The translations under genes and the position numbers were made by a program. The notes beneath the pieces were generated by a model. That model saw nothing but the letters and a program-made list of their open reading frames with translations, searched no databases and had not been told where the DNA came from. 6,292 nt of DNA from CADCTB01 sp038214685 (lineage in GTDB: Bacteria > Actinomycetota > Acidimicrobiia > Acidimicrobiales > AC-14), in NCBI GenBank assembly GCA_038214685.1, contig JBBQRO010000188.1, positions 1-6,292 of the forward strand, written 5' to 3'. Shown piece after piece: positions 1 through 5,694 of the stretch (positions are counted from its first letter, which is position 1; every line of letters begins with the position of its first letter).

Positions 1-278
1 CGTGCCCGGCGTCCTGGATGGAAGTTCGTCGACTCGAGCACCGCTCCGACGTGGCGGAACGGGTCGGCGAGCTGACGGTAGGGCGTGCCGTTGATGGTCG
101 CCGATCCTGCTGTAGGTGCCATCAGACCGAGCAGCATTCGCAGGGTCGTCGTCTTTCCTGAGCCGTTGGGCCCGAGGAAGCCGGTGACGCTGCCGTGAGC
201 GACCTCGAAGCTGAGGTTGTCGACGGCGACGACGTCGCCGAAGCGTTTGGTCAGGCCTTGTACCTGGATGGAAGTCAT
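1..278 (-). CDS. ABC transporter ATP-binding protein (ABC-2 / DrrA-like), partial
   Basis: This is the N-terminal 92 residues of an ABC ATPase whose remainder lies beyond the left edge. The reverse strand reads MTSIQVQGLTKRFGDVVAVD and then the Walker A motif GPNGSGKTT at residues 36-44. The stretch VGAVLESTNFHPGR at residues 77-90 is the Q-loop region typical of ATPases that power ABC-2 type export permeases (BcrA/DrrA/CcmA-like). Such proteins hydrolyse ATP at the inner face of the membrane to drive drug, peptide or lipid export. The Walker B motif and signature fall outside the window. ATG at 278 is preferred because it puts the first beta strand at the usual distance from Walker A. In-frame ATGs at 308 and 335 would add 10 or 19 unconserved residues, and none of the three has a clear ribosome site. 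The gene is divergent from the kinase at 412, so the two share an upstream region. The exported substrate cannot be told. Confidence 0.93.
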   Translation of the reverse strand, partial: MTSIQVQGLTKRFGDVVAVDNLSFEVAHGSVTGFLGPNGSGKTTTLRMLLGLMAPTAGSATINGTPYRQLADPFRHVGAVLESTNFHPGRRA

Positions 279-320
279 GCCGCCACTGTGGGCCGACGTC
301 GTTCGCATTACATCGCCGGT

Positions 321-340
321 CAGAGGGGTTCCCATCTCTG
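321..340. promoter_or_regulatory. Candidate operator dyad in the divergent intergenic region
   Basis: Exact 5-bp arms CAGAG (321-325) and CTCTG (336-340) form a 20-bp dyad centred between the ATPase gene and the kinase gene. GGG and CCC triplets inside add partial symmetry. NarL/LuxR-type regulators often bind such imperfect inverted repeats, and the regulator at 1674 could bind here to control both directions. That is inference from position and symmetry. No convincing -35/-10 pair could be assigned on either strand. Confidence 0.25.
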
Positions 341-387
341 CCGCAAGGTGGATGCATTGAGGCCCGGCTCCGTCTCGCGGGGGATGC

Positions 388-405
388 GCGTGCCCCGAGG
401 CACGC
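388..405. promoter_or_regulatory. Short hairpin just upstream of the kinase start
   Basis: A perfect 7-bp inverted repeat, GCGTGCC (388-394) and GGCACGC (399-405), has a CCGA loop and ends 6 nt before the GTG start at 412. In the mRNA it would cover the region where a ribosome site should be and sequester the only weak SD-like stretch (CGAGG, 396-400). It could limit translation of the kinase or act as a DNA operator. A stem of this size can also arise by chance in GC-rich DNA. Confidence 0.25.
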
Positions 406-411
406 CGATCA

Positions 412-1677
412 GTGGCTATGCGGTCGGAACTGGCTACCGTCGTCAGCGTGAACCGGTGGCGGCGGGTCTGGGCGATGATGGGGCTCCACCCCACGCTCGC
501 CGATGGGCTTGTGAGCCTGCTGCTCCTGGCCGCGGCCCTGCTCTCCATCCGGGTCCAAGTGCAAGCGGAGCGGCTGTCGGACCCGTCGTACCGGCTTCCC
601 GACATGCTGCTCGTGCTCCTGGTCACCGTGGCCGCCATGTTGCCGTTGGTGGCCCGACGCCGCTTCCCCCTGGTCGTCCTGGGAGTGACAGCTGCCGCCC
701 TCGTCGTCGCCCGGCTCGTCGACAGCCCCGAGGACGACATCGGCTTCGCCGCGGTGCTGTTGGCGGCATATACCGCCGGCGCCTACGGGGCGGTGCGGCG
801 CCGGTCATGGGTGTTCGCCCTCGTCTTTGGCACGCTGGCGGTGGAGCTCGCCCGTCCATTCCTTCCCCACCTCGCCGAACACGGCGCAGTGCTCGGCCTC
901 GCCTTCGAGCTGGTGTTCAACCTGTCCATCCTCGCGGTGTTCTGGGCGTTCGGTGTCACGATCCGGGCCCGGCGGGAGAACGAACGTGAGCTGGAGGTGC
1001 GCGCCGCCGAGCTTGAGCGCCAGCGGGAGGAGAACGCACGTAGAGCCGTCTTCGAGGAGCGGGTGCGCATCGCCCGTGAGCTACACGACGTGGTGGCCCA
1101 CCACGTGAGCGTCATGGGGATCCAGGCCGGCGCGGCGCGCACGGTGATGATCGCCCAGCCCGGCAAGGCCCAGGACGCGTTGACCTCGATCGAGTCCGCC
1201 AGCCGTCACGCGGTTGTCGAGTTGCACAGGATGCTCGGCTTCCTGCGCCAGGAGGGCGAGGCCGACGACCTCGGCCCGCAACCGACGCTGCGGGAGCTCG
1301 ACGAGCTCATCGATCAGGTGGTGCACGCCGAACTGGCGGTCGAGGTGGTCGTGGAGGGTGAACGCCGGTCGCTTCCCCCGACGCTCGAGGTCTCGGCCTA
1401 CCGACTGGTCCAGGAGGCTCTCACCAACACCCTGAAGCACGCCGAGGCGTCGAGTGCGACGGTGCGACTCAGCTACGGGCCCGACGCGCTCGACCTGAGG
1501 ATCGTCGACGATGGCCGAGGCGACGCCGGCGCCAGCCGAGCGGGAGTCGGCGGCCACGGGCTCATCGGCATGCGTGAGCGCGTGTCCATCCACGGCGGCC
1601 GGCTCCGAGCCGGGCCCCGTCCGGAGGGTGGTTTCGAGGTGTGGGCGACATTCCCACTCAATGGAGCCGGGAAGTGA
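412..1677 (+). CDS. Sensor histidine kinase, DesK/NarL family (HisKA_3 + HATPase_c)
   Basis: This is a 421-residue membrane sensor kinase. Hydrophobic segments at about residues 32-50, 64-80, 86-101, 112-128, 132-147 and 158-183 form a 4-6 helix sensor with almost no extracytoplasmic domain. A charged coiled-coil linker follows at about 184-218. The HisKA_3 dimerisation domain has the phosphoacceptor His225 in RELHDVVAHH. The ATPase domain shows the N box (N339 in EALTNTLKHA), the G1 box (D366-D367-G-R-G370) and the G2 box (GHGLIGMRER, 381-390). ATP-dependent autophosphorylation should be followed by transfer to the regulator encoded at 1674. The D226-x3-H230 motif next to His225 is the DxxxQ/H type linked to phosphatase activity in this family. 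GTG 412 is the first start after an in-frame stop at 358-360. ATG 418 and later starts (GTG 448, ATG 475) are possible, and the SD is weak. The nearly loop-free sensor suggests sensing within the membrane, possibly of envelope stress or an antibiotic; this is inference from the divergent exporter ATPase. Confidence 0.95.
   Translation: MAMRSELATVVSVNRWRRVWAMMGLHPTLADGLVSLLLLAAALLSIRVQVQAERLSDPSYRLPDMLLVLLVTVAAMLPLVARRRFPLVVLGVTAAALVVARLVDSPEDDIGFAAVLLAAYTAGAYGAVRRRSWVFALVFGTLAVELARPFLPHLAEHGAVLGLAFELVFNLSILAVFWAFGVTIRARRENERELEVRAAELERQREENARRAVFEERVRIARELHDVVAHHVSVMGIQAGAARTVMIAQPGKAQDALTSIESASRHAVVELHRMLGFLRQEGEADDLGPQPTLRELDELIDQVVHAELAVEVVVEGERRSLPPTLEVSAYRLVQEALTNTLKHAEASSATVRLSYGPDALDLRIVDDGRGDAGASRAGVGGHGLIGMRERVSIHGGRLRAGPRPEGGFEVWATFPLNGAGK
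1663..1676 (+). promoter_or_regulatory. SD and GTGA stop/start overlap setting the regulator start
   Basis: GGAG at 1663-1666 lies 7 nt before GTG at 1674-1676, which overlaps the kinase TGA at 1675-1677. This favours GTG 1674 over the upstream in-frame GTG 1641, which would add 11 residues inside the kinase gene ahead of the conserved SIRVVLADD strand. The overlap implies coupled translation of kinase and regulator. Confidence 0.75.
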
Positions 1678-2333
1678 GCATCCGAGTCGTGCTCGCCGAC
1701 GACCAGGCCATGGTGCGGGCCGGGTTCCGGCTCATCCTCGAGGCTGCGGCCGACATCGACGTCCTCGGCGAAGCCTGCGACGGGGAGGAGGCGGTGAGCA
1801 TCACCGAACGCCTGCGCCCTGACATCGTGCTCATGGACGTGCAGATGCCGAGGATGGACGGGCTCGAGGCCACGCGCCGCATCACCCAGCGGCCCGAGCT
1901 GACCAGCCGGGTCGTCATCCTCACCACCTTCGAGCGGGACGACTACGTCTTCGGTGCCCTGCGGGCGGGGGCCAGCGGATTCCTCCTCAAGAACGCGCCA
2001 CCCGAGGAGCTGGTCCACGGCGTGCGGGTGGTGGCCGACGGTGACGCTCTCCTTGCACCCTCGGTCACCCGGAGGATCGTCGAGGAGTACGCCCAGCGAC
2101 CAGCGCCGCGCGCCCGGGACGGTGGCCTCGAGAGGCTCACCGAGCGCGAGCTGGAGGTGATGCGCCTCCTGGCCGGCGGCAAGAGCAACGCCGAACTGGC
2201 CGCTGAGCTCTACGTTGGAGAGGGGACCGTGAAAACCCACGTCTCCAGCGTGCTGACCAAGCTCGGGCTGCGGGACCGGGTCCAGGCCGTTGTGTACGCC
2301 TATGAGAGCGGGCTGGTGACGCCCGGGTCCTAG
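1674..2333 (+). CDS. Response regulator, NarL/LuxR family (REC + LuxR HTH)
   Basis: This is a 219-residue DNA-binding response regulator, normal in length for the family. The receiver domain (about 1-120) begins SIRVVLADDQAMVRAGF and holds the acidic pair D9/D10, phosphoacceptor D55 in IVLMDVQMP, switch residue T84 and K106 (GFLLK). A linker of about 30 residues precedes the LuxR-type helix-turn-helix at about 155-209 (LTERELEVMRLLAGGKSNAE onward, recognition helix around GTVKTHVSSVLTKL). It should accept phosphate from the kinase encoded just upstream, dimerise and bind promoter DNA. The 4-nt overlap with the kinase gene marks them as a cognate pair. Likely targets are its own promoter and the divergent ABC exporter gene, by analogy with similar actinobacterial loci. 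All catalytic residues are present and there is no sign of decay. Confidence 0.96.
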   Translation: MSIRVVLADDQAMVRAGFRLILEAAADIDVLGEACDGEEAVSITERLRPDIVLMDVQMPRMDGLEATRRITQRPELTSRVVILTTFERDDYVFGALRAGASGFLLKNAPPEELVHGVRVVADGDALLAPSVTRRIVEEYAQRPAPRARDGGLERLTERELEVMRLLAGGKSNAELAAELYVGEGTVKTHVSSVLTKLGLRDRVQAVVYAYESGLVTPGS

Positions 2334-2346
2334 GCGCCCTGGCGCC
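2333..2346 (+). terminator. Weak candidate terminator hairpin after the regulator gene
   Basis: GGCGC-CCTG-GCGCC (arms 2333-2337 and 2342-2346) begins at the last base of the TAG stop. The stem is 5 bp and nearly all G/C, with no following T-run. Actinobacterial terminators often lack a T-tract, but this stem is short and could be chance. Confidence 0.2.
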
Positions 2347-2407
2347 GGCAGGGTCCCAGACCGGAACGCCTTTCCAGTGCCCGCTCCCCTGGAGTAAGCG
2401 CATCTCC

Positions 2408-2455
2408 GTCCTTCGACAGAGCCTCAGCCCATCGCAACCTGTCCTTCGACGGAGC
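2408..2455. repeat. Two-copy 15-bp direct repeat GTCCTTCGACRGAGC
   Basis: The copies lie at 2408-2422 and 2441-2455 and match at 14 of 15 bases (A versus G at position 11). They start 33 bp apart, about three helical turns, so both would face the same side of the DNA. No further copy was noticed in the window. They may be a tandem protein-binding site or the remnant of a local duplication. Confidence 0.6.
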
Positions 2456-2525
2456 GACGATTCACTCCCCGTGGCGATGACCGAGTCGCTTCTTTGGCGC
2501 ACATTGAGGTCGATGACCTTCGATC

Positions 2526-2531
2526 AAGGAG
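2526..2531 (+). promoter_or_regulatory. Strong Shine-Dalgarno AAGGAG
   Basis: AAGGAG ends 6 nt before ATG at 2538. It is the strongest canonical ribosome site noticed in the window, better than that of any of the recognised genes, and is the main reason for taking the short ORF at 2538 seriously. Confidence 0.45.
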
Positions 2532-2537
2532 CGTGAC

Positions 2538-2669
2538 ATGTACAAGCCAAGCATCAAAGAGTTCAGCGGGATGTTCGTTGTCGTTCGCCAGTCGACCGCC
2601 TGGTCGCCGGTGCCAGCGCCTCGGTGTACGAACAAACCAGACCACAGCTCAAGGCTCAGGCCTCACTGA
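2538..2669 (+). CDS. Hypothetical small ORF, 43 aa
   Basis: The protein begins MYKPSIKEFSGMFVVVRQST and ends SSRLRPH. I recognise no family. The first 20 residues look protein-like (amphipathic, then a short hydrophobic run), while the remainder is rich in Pro, Ser and Arg and could be read-through of noncoding DNA. Support comes from the AAGGAG site 6 nt upstream. Codon use is unlike the neighbours, with many A/T-ending codons (AAA, CCA, GTT), and the local sequence is about 50 percent G/C. It could be a small real gene, the 5' end of a decayed gene, or chance. In another frame, 2591-2770 is also open (a stretch from VDRLVAG through YEQTRPQLKAQ to DWPWHGQC), so a frameshifted relic is possible, though neither half matches anything I know. 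It lies between convergent genes and would be co-oriented with the kinase/regulator pair. Confidence 0.3.
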   Translation: MYKPSIKEFSGMFVVVRQSTAWSPVPAPRCTNKPDHSSRLRPH

Positions 2670-2729
2670 CCGAGGTGGAGCGAGCCTTCGCCGCTGAGCG
2701 AGCCCGGGCATTCCTGGGCAGTGTCGCCA

Positions 2730-3284
2730 TCAAGGATTGGCCGTGGCACGGCCAATGCGCCGAGAAGGTCCGGGGGGACGGACCTGGCATTTGCTACGGG
2801 CGACGATCGCGCACAGCAGACCCAGGACCAGGCAGAGGGGTGAGAAGAGCGCCAGCTCCCAATCTGCGTTGATGGCGTCGGAGCCAATCGACGCCGGCCA
2901 GTAGAAGATCGTCCGCAGGAACAGGACAGCGGCCACAGTCCAGGTGCCGGCCGAAAACACCCATCGGGGCACCCAGCGCCCCCACACGCCGCCGCGACCG
3001 AGCACCAACAGCGCTGCAGCCCCGAGGAGCACGGTCACGGCCAGCGTGGCCGCAGGTGACGGAAACGTCGAGACTGCGTCGCCCCAGACCACGTCGGCCA
3101 TACCCTGCCTGTCGCGAAACGGCCACGCGCCCCCCGCAGCCCAGACGGCATGGAGGGCGGCAATGGCGCCGAAGACGGCGCCGGCGGCGATGGCGGCCAC
3201 TCGGGCCAACAGGAATCGGTCGGGCGTCGTCACTCGGTCGTTCGTCATGGCCTCGACGCTACGGATGGGACGGGTGTCCGTCAT
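2730..3284 (-). CDS. DUF3995-type integral membrane protein
   Basis: This is a 184-residue protein with four predicted membrane helices at about 25-50, 77-96, 106-126 and 143-162. The first helix ends in LHAVWAAGGAWPF (44-56) and the last contains WELALFSPLCLVLGLL (142-157). The pattern of LHxxWxxGG in helix 1 and a conserved SPLCL in helix 4 is what I associate with DUF3995 proteins, whose function is unknown to me. The start at ATG 3284 has an SD (AGGGA) about 8 nt upstream, overlapping the end of the regulator gene; ATG 3248 is a shorter alternative with poorer SD spacing. The gap to the regulator stop (3290) is only 5 nt, so it is the last gene of the minus-strand operon. A role as accessory or output of the kinase system is inference. 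The C-terminal tail after residue 163 is basic and probably cytoplasmic. Confidence 0.82.
   Translation of the reverse strand: MTDTRPIRSVEAMTNDRVTTPDRFLLARVAAIAAGAVFGAIAALHAVWAAGGAWPFRDRQGMADVVWGDAVSTFPSPAATLAVTVLLGAAALLVLGRGGVWGRWVPRWVFSAGTWTVAAVLFLRTIFYWPASIGSDAINADWELALFSPLCLVLGLLCAIVARSKCQVRPPGPSRRIGRATANP
2736..2756. terminator. Strong hairpin at the convergent gene end, possible bidirectional terminator
   Basis: Perfect 9-bp arms ATTGGCCGT (2736-2744) and ACGGCCAAT (2748-2756) flank a 3-nt GGC loop. The element lies in the last codons of the DUF3995-type gene, ending 3 nt before its stop codon (2732-2730). Being palindromic, it would form in transcripts from either strand, suiting a terminator between convergent operons. 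Neither side has a clear T-run, so the terminator role is inferred. As it is coding sequence, it could instead stabilise mRNA 3' ends. Confidence 0.4.
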
Positions 3285-3289
3285 GGGGG

Positions 3290-3967
3290 CTATCCCTGAT
3301 CGCGCCCCATACCTGAGCGCCCGACCCCGGTGTGCAGGTGGGTGAGCACCGCCAGCACTCGCCGGTGATGGTCGGGTTCAGGGAGCAGGTCGAGCTTGGT
3401 GAAGATGCTGGCCACGTGGGACTCCACTGTCTTCGGGTTGAGGAAGAGCTCCTGCGCCAACGCCGCGTTCGACCGGCCCTGGGCCATGAGGCAGAGCACC
3501 TCCCGCTCTCTCGGCGAGAGCCGGTCAAGGGTCGTTTCCCTGCGCTTGCGCTCCAGCATGCGAACCACCACCTCCGGGTCGACGGCCGAGCCACCGTCTC
3601 CCACCCGGCGGACGGCGTCGGCCAGCGCGTTGGCATCGGCCACCCGCTCCTTCAGCAGGTAGCCGACTCCCGCCCCGCCGGCGAGGAGCCGCAAGGCATA
3701 CCGGGACTCGATGTGCTGGGAGAGCACCAACACTCCGACGCCGGGGTGGCGCCTCTTGATCTCGAGGGCGGCCTCGAGGCCCTCGACGGTCTGGGTCGGG
3801 GGCATCCGGATGTCGACGATGACCACATCAGGGCAGTGTTGATCCACTCGCGCCAGCAGCTCACCGGCATCATCCAGCTGGTCGATCACCTCGAAGCCCT
3901 CGTCCTCGAGCAGCCGAACGACTCCCTGGCGGACCAGGACAGCGTCGTCGGCGATGATCACCCGCAC
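3290..3967 (-). CDS. Response regulator, NarL/LuxR family (REC + LuxR HTH)
   Basis: This is a 225-residue response regulator. The receiver domain starts MRVIIADDAVLVRQGVVRLL and carries D7/D8, phosphoacceptor D52 (VVIVDIRMPP), switch S83 (VLVLSQH) and K106 (YLLKERV). The LuxR-type HTH is at about 150-205 (LSPREREVLCLMAQGRSNAA onward, recognition helix around KTVESHVASIFTKL). The MPPT loop and the ending PEPDHHRRVLAVL are typical of the actinobacterial subgroup paired with HDGAQQ-type kinases. GTG 3967 is chosen because the reading frame, open far upstream, begins its conserved beta strand exactly there. It overlaps the kinase gene by 10 nt, with GAG a few bases upstream as a weak SD, so expression is probably coupled to the kinase. 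It should be phosphorylated by that kinase and control transcription, with targets unknown. The DUF3995-type gene follows 5 nt after its TAG stop. Confidence 0.95.
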   Translation of the reverse strand: MRVIIADDAVLVRQGVVRLLEDEGFEVIDQLDDAGELLARVDQHCPDVVIVDIRMPPTQTVEGLEAALEIKRRHPGVGVLVLSQHIESRYALRLLAGGAGVGYLLKERVADANALADAVRRVGDGGSAVDPEVVVRMLERKRRETTLDRLSPREREVLCLMAQGRSNAALAQELFLNPKTVESHVASIFTKLDLLPEPDHHRRVLAVLTHLHTGVGRSGMGRDQG

Positions 3968-5694
3968 GGGATCTCGGCGGTCAGACTCGTGCCCCGGCCC
4001 CGCGGGCTGGCCACGTGCAGCCACCCGCCCAGGGCCTCCACCCGGTCGTTCAGGCCCTCCAGCCCCGAGCGAGGCCGGATCGAGGCGCCGCCGACGCCGT
4101 CGTCGGCCACTTCCAGGCACAGCCGCCCGTTGTGGCGGGCGGCGCGCACGGTCACGAGGGAGGCGTGCGCGTGCTTGGCCGCGTTGGCCAGCGCCTCCGA
4201 GACGACGAAGTATGCGGCCACCTCGACGGGGGGAGGGAGGCGCTCGATCGTGGTCACCGAAACCTCGACGGCGACGGCGGAACGCTCGGCCAAGGAGTCC
4301 AGCGCCGCCTCCAGACCCTCCTCGGCCAGGATGGCGGGATGCAGTCCGCAGGCCAGCTCCCGCAGCTCGGCAAGGGCCAACCGCAGTTCCTCCGAGGCCT
4401 GGGCCAGGAGGCCGGCAACGGCGGGGTCCGCGTCGCCTCCCAGTCGGTCGCGGGCCATACGAAGGGCAAGGGCAAGCGTCACCAGCCGTTGCTGGGCGCC
4501 GTCGTGAAGGTTGCGCTCCACCCGCCCTCTCGCCGCGTCGGCCGCCTCCACGATCCTGGCCCGGGACGCCCTGACCTCCGCCAGCCTGGCCCGCACCTCG
4601 GCCTGGAGACGTTCGTTCTCGAGGGCAAGCCCGGCGGCGGCGCACACTGATTCCACCAGCGCGGGCTCCTCGGCCAGCGCAGGATCATGAACCAGGGCGC
4701 CGACACGCTCGCCCGCCTGTTCCAGCACCGTCACCGCCCGGCCGTCCTCGGCCGCGGGAAGGGTCATCGGGCGGCCATCGCCATCGACGTAGCGCTGGGT
4801 ATCGCGCGCCCACAGCGCGACCTCGACGGTCGGGTCGCCCAAGGCCCGGGCCAGAGAGGCACGCAGCTGGCCGTGTATGGGCCCGGCCCCGATCTCCACC
4901 ACCAGGCGGCCGACACCCGCTCCGGCCAACCGGCTGCGCACCCGCGTGCCCAGGTAGGCGATCGGCACTGCTGCGGTGGCGGCCAGTATCACCAGCCACC
5001 ACGCCCAGTCAGGACCGAGAGGGACGCCGAGCGCCACCAGCAGGAGACCGGCGTTGGCCATGGCCATGACCAGGGCGGTGGCGACCACTGGTGCAACTGC
5101 ACGCCGGGCGGCGGCCGTGCCTCCCAGCCAGTGGCGGAGGAGGGCGGCCATGAACATCCCGATGGCCACCAGGGTCAGCCCCCGCTGGAGGTCGGTGAGC
5201 CTGTCCAAGGCGCCGTCGTCGAGGGGCAGAAGCAGCAGGTTCGGCGGGCAGCCGTCGCAGTTCGACAACGTGGCCAGCAGGTTCTCGCCGAGGATTACCG
5301 TGTAGGCCGCGCCCACCGTCGCCCGGTCGAAAGCCGACGACAAACGCCCGCTCGGGTAGGCCACCGCGGCGTGGGCGAGCAGAGCGATGAAGAGCGCCTG
5401 GGCCACCATGCCGGCGGTGAAGACCGCGCCATCGTTCACTCGGACGCCGATATGACCGACGAGCAACACCAGGCCGGCGGCGGTCAGGAGGCGACCGATC
5501 AGCCGCCCGGGGTGGCGGGACCAGGCCAGCATCCCCGCCGCCACGTACAGCAGGGCGATGGCCAGTTCGACGGCCTGGACCGCAGCGGGCGTATCGGCGG
5601 CCTGGGGAGTCGATCCCTCGGCGCTCAGCGCTACGAAGGCGGCCGCGCCTGCCATCGCGGCCACGAGCAGACATAGACGTATCCGCACGCTCAT
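3958..5694 (-). CDS. Sensor histidine kinase, eight-helix sensor + GAF-like + HisKA_3 + HATPase_c
   Basis: This is a 578-residue sensor kinase. Hydrophobic segments at about 4-24, 39-58, 66-86, 93-113, 124-142, 171-186, 199-222 and 229-247 give eight helices, and basic loops (SRHPGR, RHWLGGTAAARR, RVRSR) fit the positive-inside rule. The loop between helices 5 and 6, predicted outside, contains CDGCPPN (146-152). A GAF-like region covers about 260-360 and leads into a coiled coil (LENERLQAEVRARL). The phosphoacceptor is His397 in RNLHDGAQQRL, with D398-x3-Q402 as the family's phosphatase-type motif. The ATPase domain has N504 (EALANAAKHAH), D531-D532-G-V-G-G536 and SGLEGLNDR (543-551). ATG 5694 overlaps the preceding gene's TGA (ATGA), and the regulator gene overlaps its 3' end. 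The kinase should phosphorylate that regulator and perhaps the receiver-only protein upstream. The stimulus is unknown; the cysteine pair could bind metal or respond to redox. Confidence 0.94.
   Translation of the reverse strand: MSVRIRLCLLVAAMAGAAAFVALSAEGSTPQAADTPAAVQAVELAIALLYVAAGMLAWSRHPGRLIGRLLTAAGLVLLVGHIGVRVNDGAVFTAGMVAQALFIALLAHAAVAYPSGRLSSAFDRATVGAAYTVILGENLLATLSNCDGCPPNLLLLPLDDGALDRLTDLQRGLTLVAIGMFMAALLRHWLGGTAAARRAVAPVVATALVMAMANAGLLLVALGVPLGPDWAWWLVILAATAAVPIAYLGTRVRSRLAGAGVGRLVVEIGAGPIHGQLRASLARALGDPTVEVALWARDTQRYVDGDGRPMTLPAAEDGRAVTVLEQAGERVGALVHDPALAEEPALVESVCAAAGLALENERLQAEVRARLAEVRASRARIVEAADAARGRVERNLHDGAQQRLVTLALALRMARDRLGGDADPAVAGLLAQASEELRLALAELRELACGLHPAILAEEGLEAALDSLAERSAVAVEVSVTTIERLPPPVEVAAYFVVSEALANAAKHAHASLVTVRAARHNGRLCLEVADDGVGGASIRPRSGLEGLNDRVEALGGWLHVASPRGRGTSLTAEIPCG

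Larger units (their letters stand above)
2334..2537. other. Convergent intergenic region, no recognisable gene
   Basis: This is the first part of the roughly 400-bp gap between the convergent blocks. No ORF here gives a recognisable protein. It contains the direct repeat at 2408-2455 and a 13-bp odd palindrome AGGTC-GAT-GACCT (2507-2519), whose right edge is 6 nt from the SD of the small ORF at 2538. GC content is visibly lower than in the neighbouring genes. No transposase remnant, attachment site or RNA gene could be identified. Confidence 0.5.

Noticed and set aside
13..275. Exact 13-bp repeat CCTGGATGGAAGT at 13-25 and 263-275.
   Set aside because: Both copies are inside the ATPase coding sequence in different frames; the left one encodes the family motif around FHPG. 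A 13-bp match is not unusual by chance in a window of this size.
195..989. Long plus-strand open frame of 264 codons overlapping the ATPase start and the kinase.
   Set aside because: It overlaps the genuine ATPase and kinase frames and translates to Arg/Pro/Gly-rich sequence typical of a GC-rich shadow frame, with no recognisable domain.
1473..2240. Minus-strand open frame of 255 codons across the first kinase/regulator junction.
   Set aside because: It is antisense to both strongly supported genes and has no coherent fold or motif.
2624..2872. Plus-strand open frame of 82 codons (MYEQTRPQLK...).
   Set aside because: From about 2730 it is antisense to the DUF3995-type gene, has no SD and no recognisable domain. 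Its first part is mentioned only as a possible relic frame.
3332..4507. Long plus-strand open frame of 391 codons opposite the second regulator and kinase.
   Set aside because: It is antisense to well-supported REC, HTH and kinase domains and has no family features; long antisense frames are expected at this GC content.
3968..4645. Possible N-terminal extension of the second regulator by 226 residues, since its frame stays open upstream.
   Set aside because: The extension is Arg/Gly/Pro-rich and lies in another frame of the kinase ATPase domain; the conserved receiver strand begins right at GTG 3967.
4687..5676. Plus-strand open frame of 329 codons opposite the kinase sensor region.
   Set aside because: His/Gln/Gly-rich low-quality translation antisense to a clearly supported kinase.
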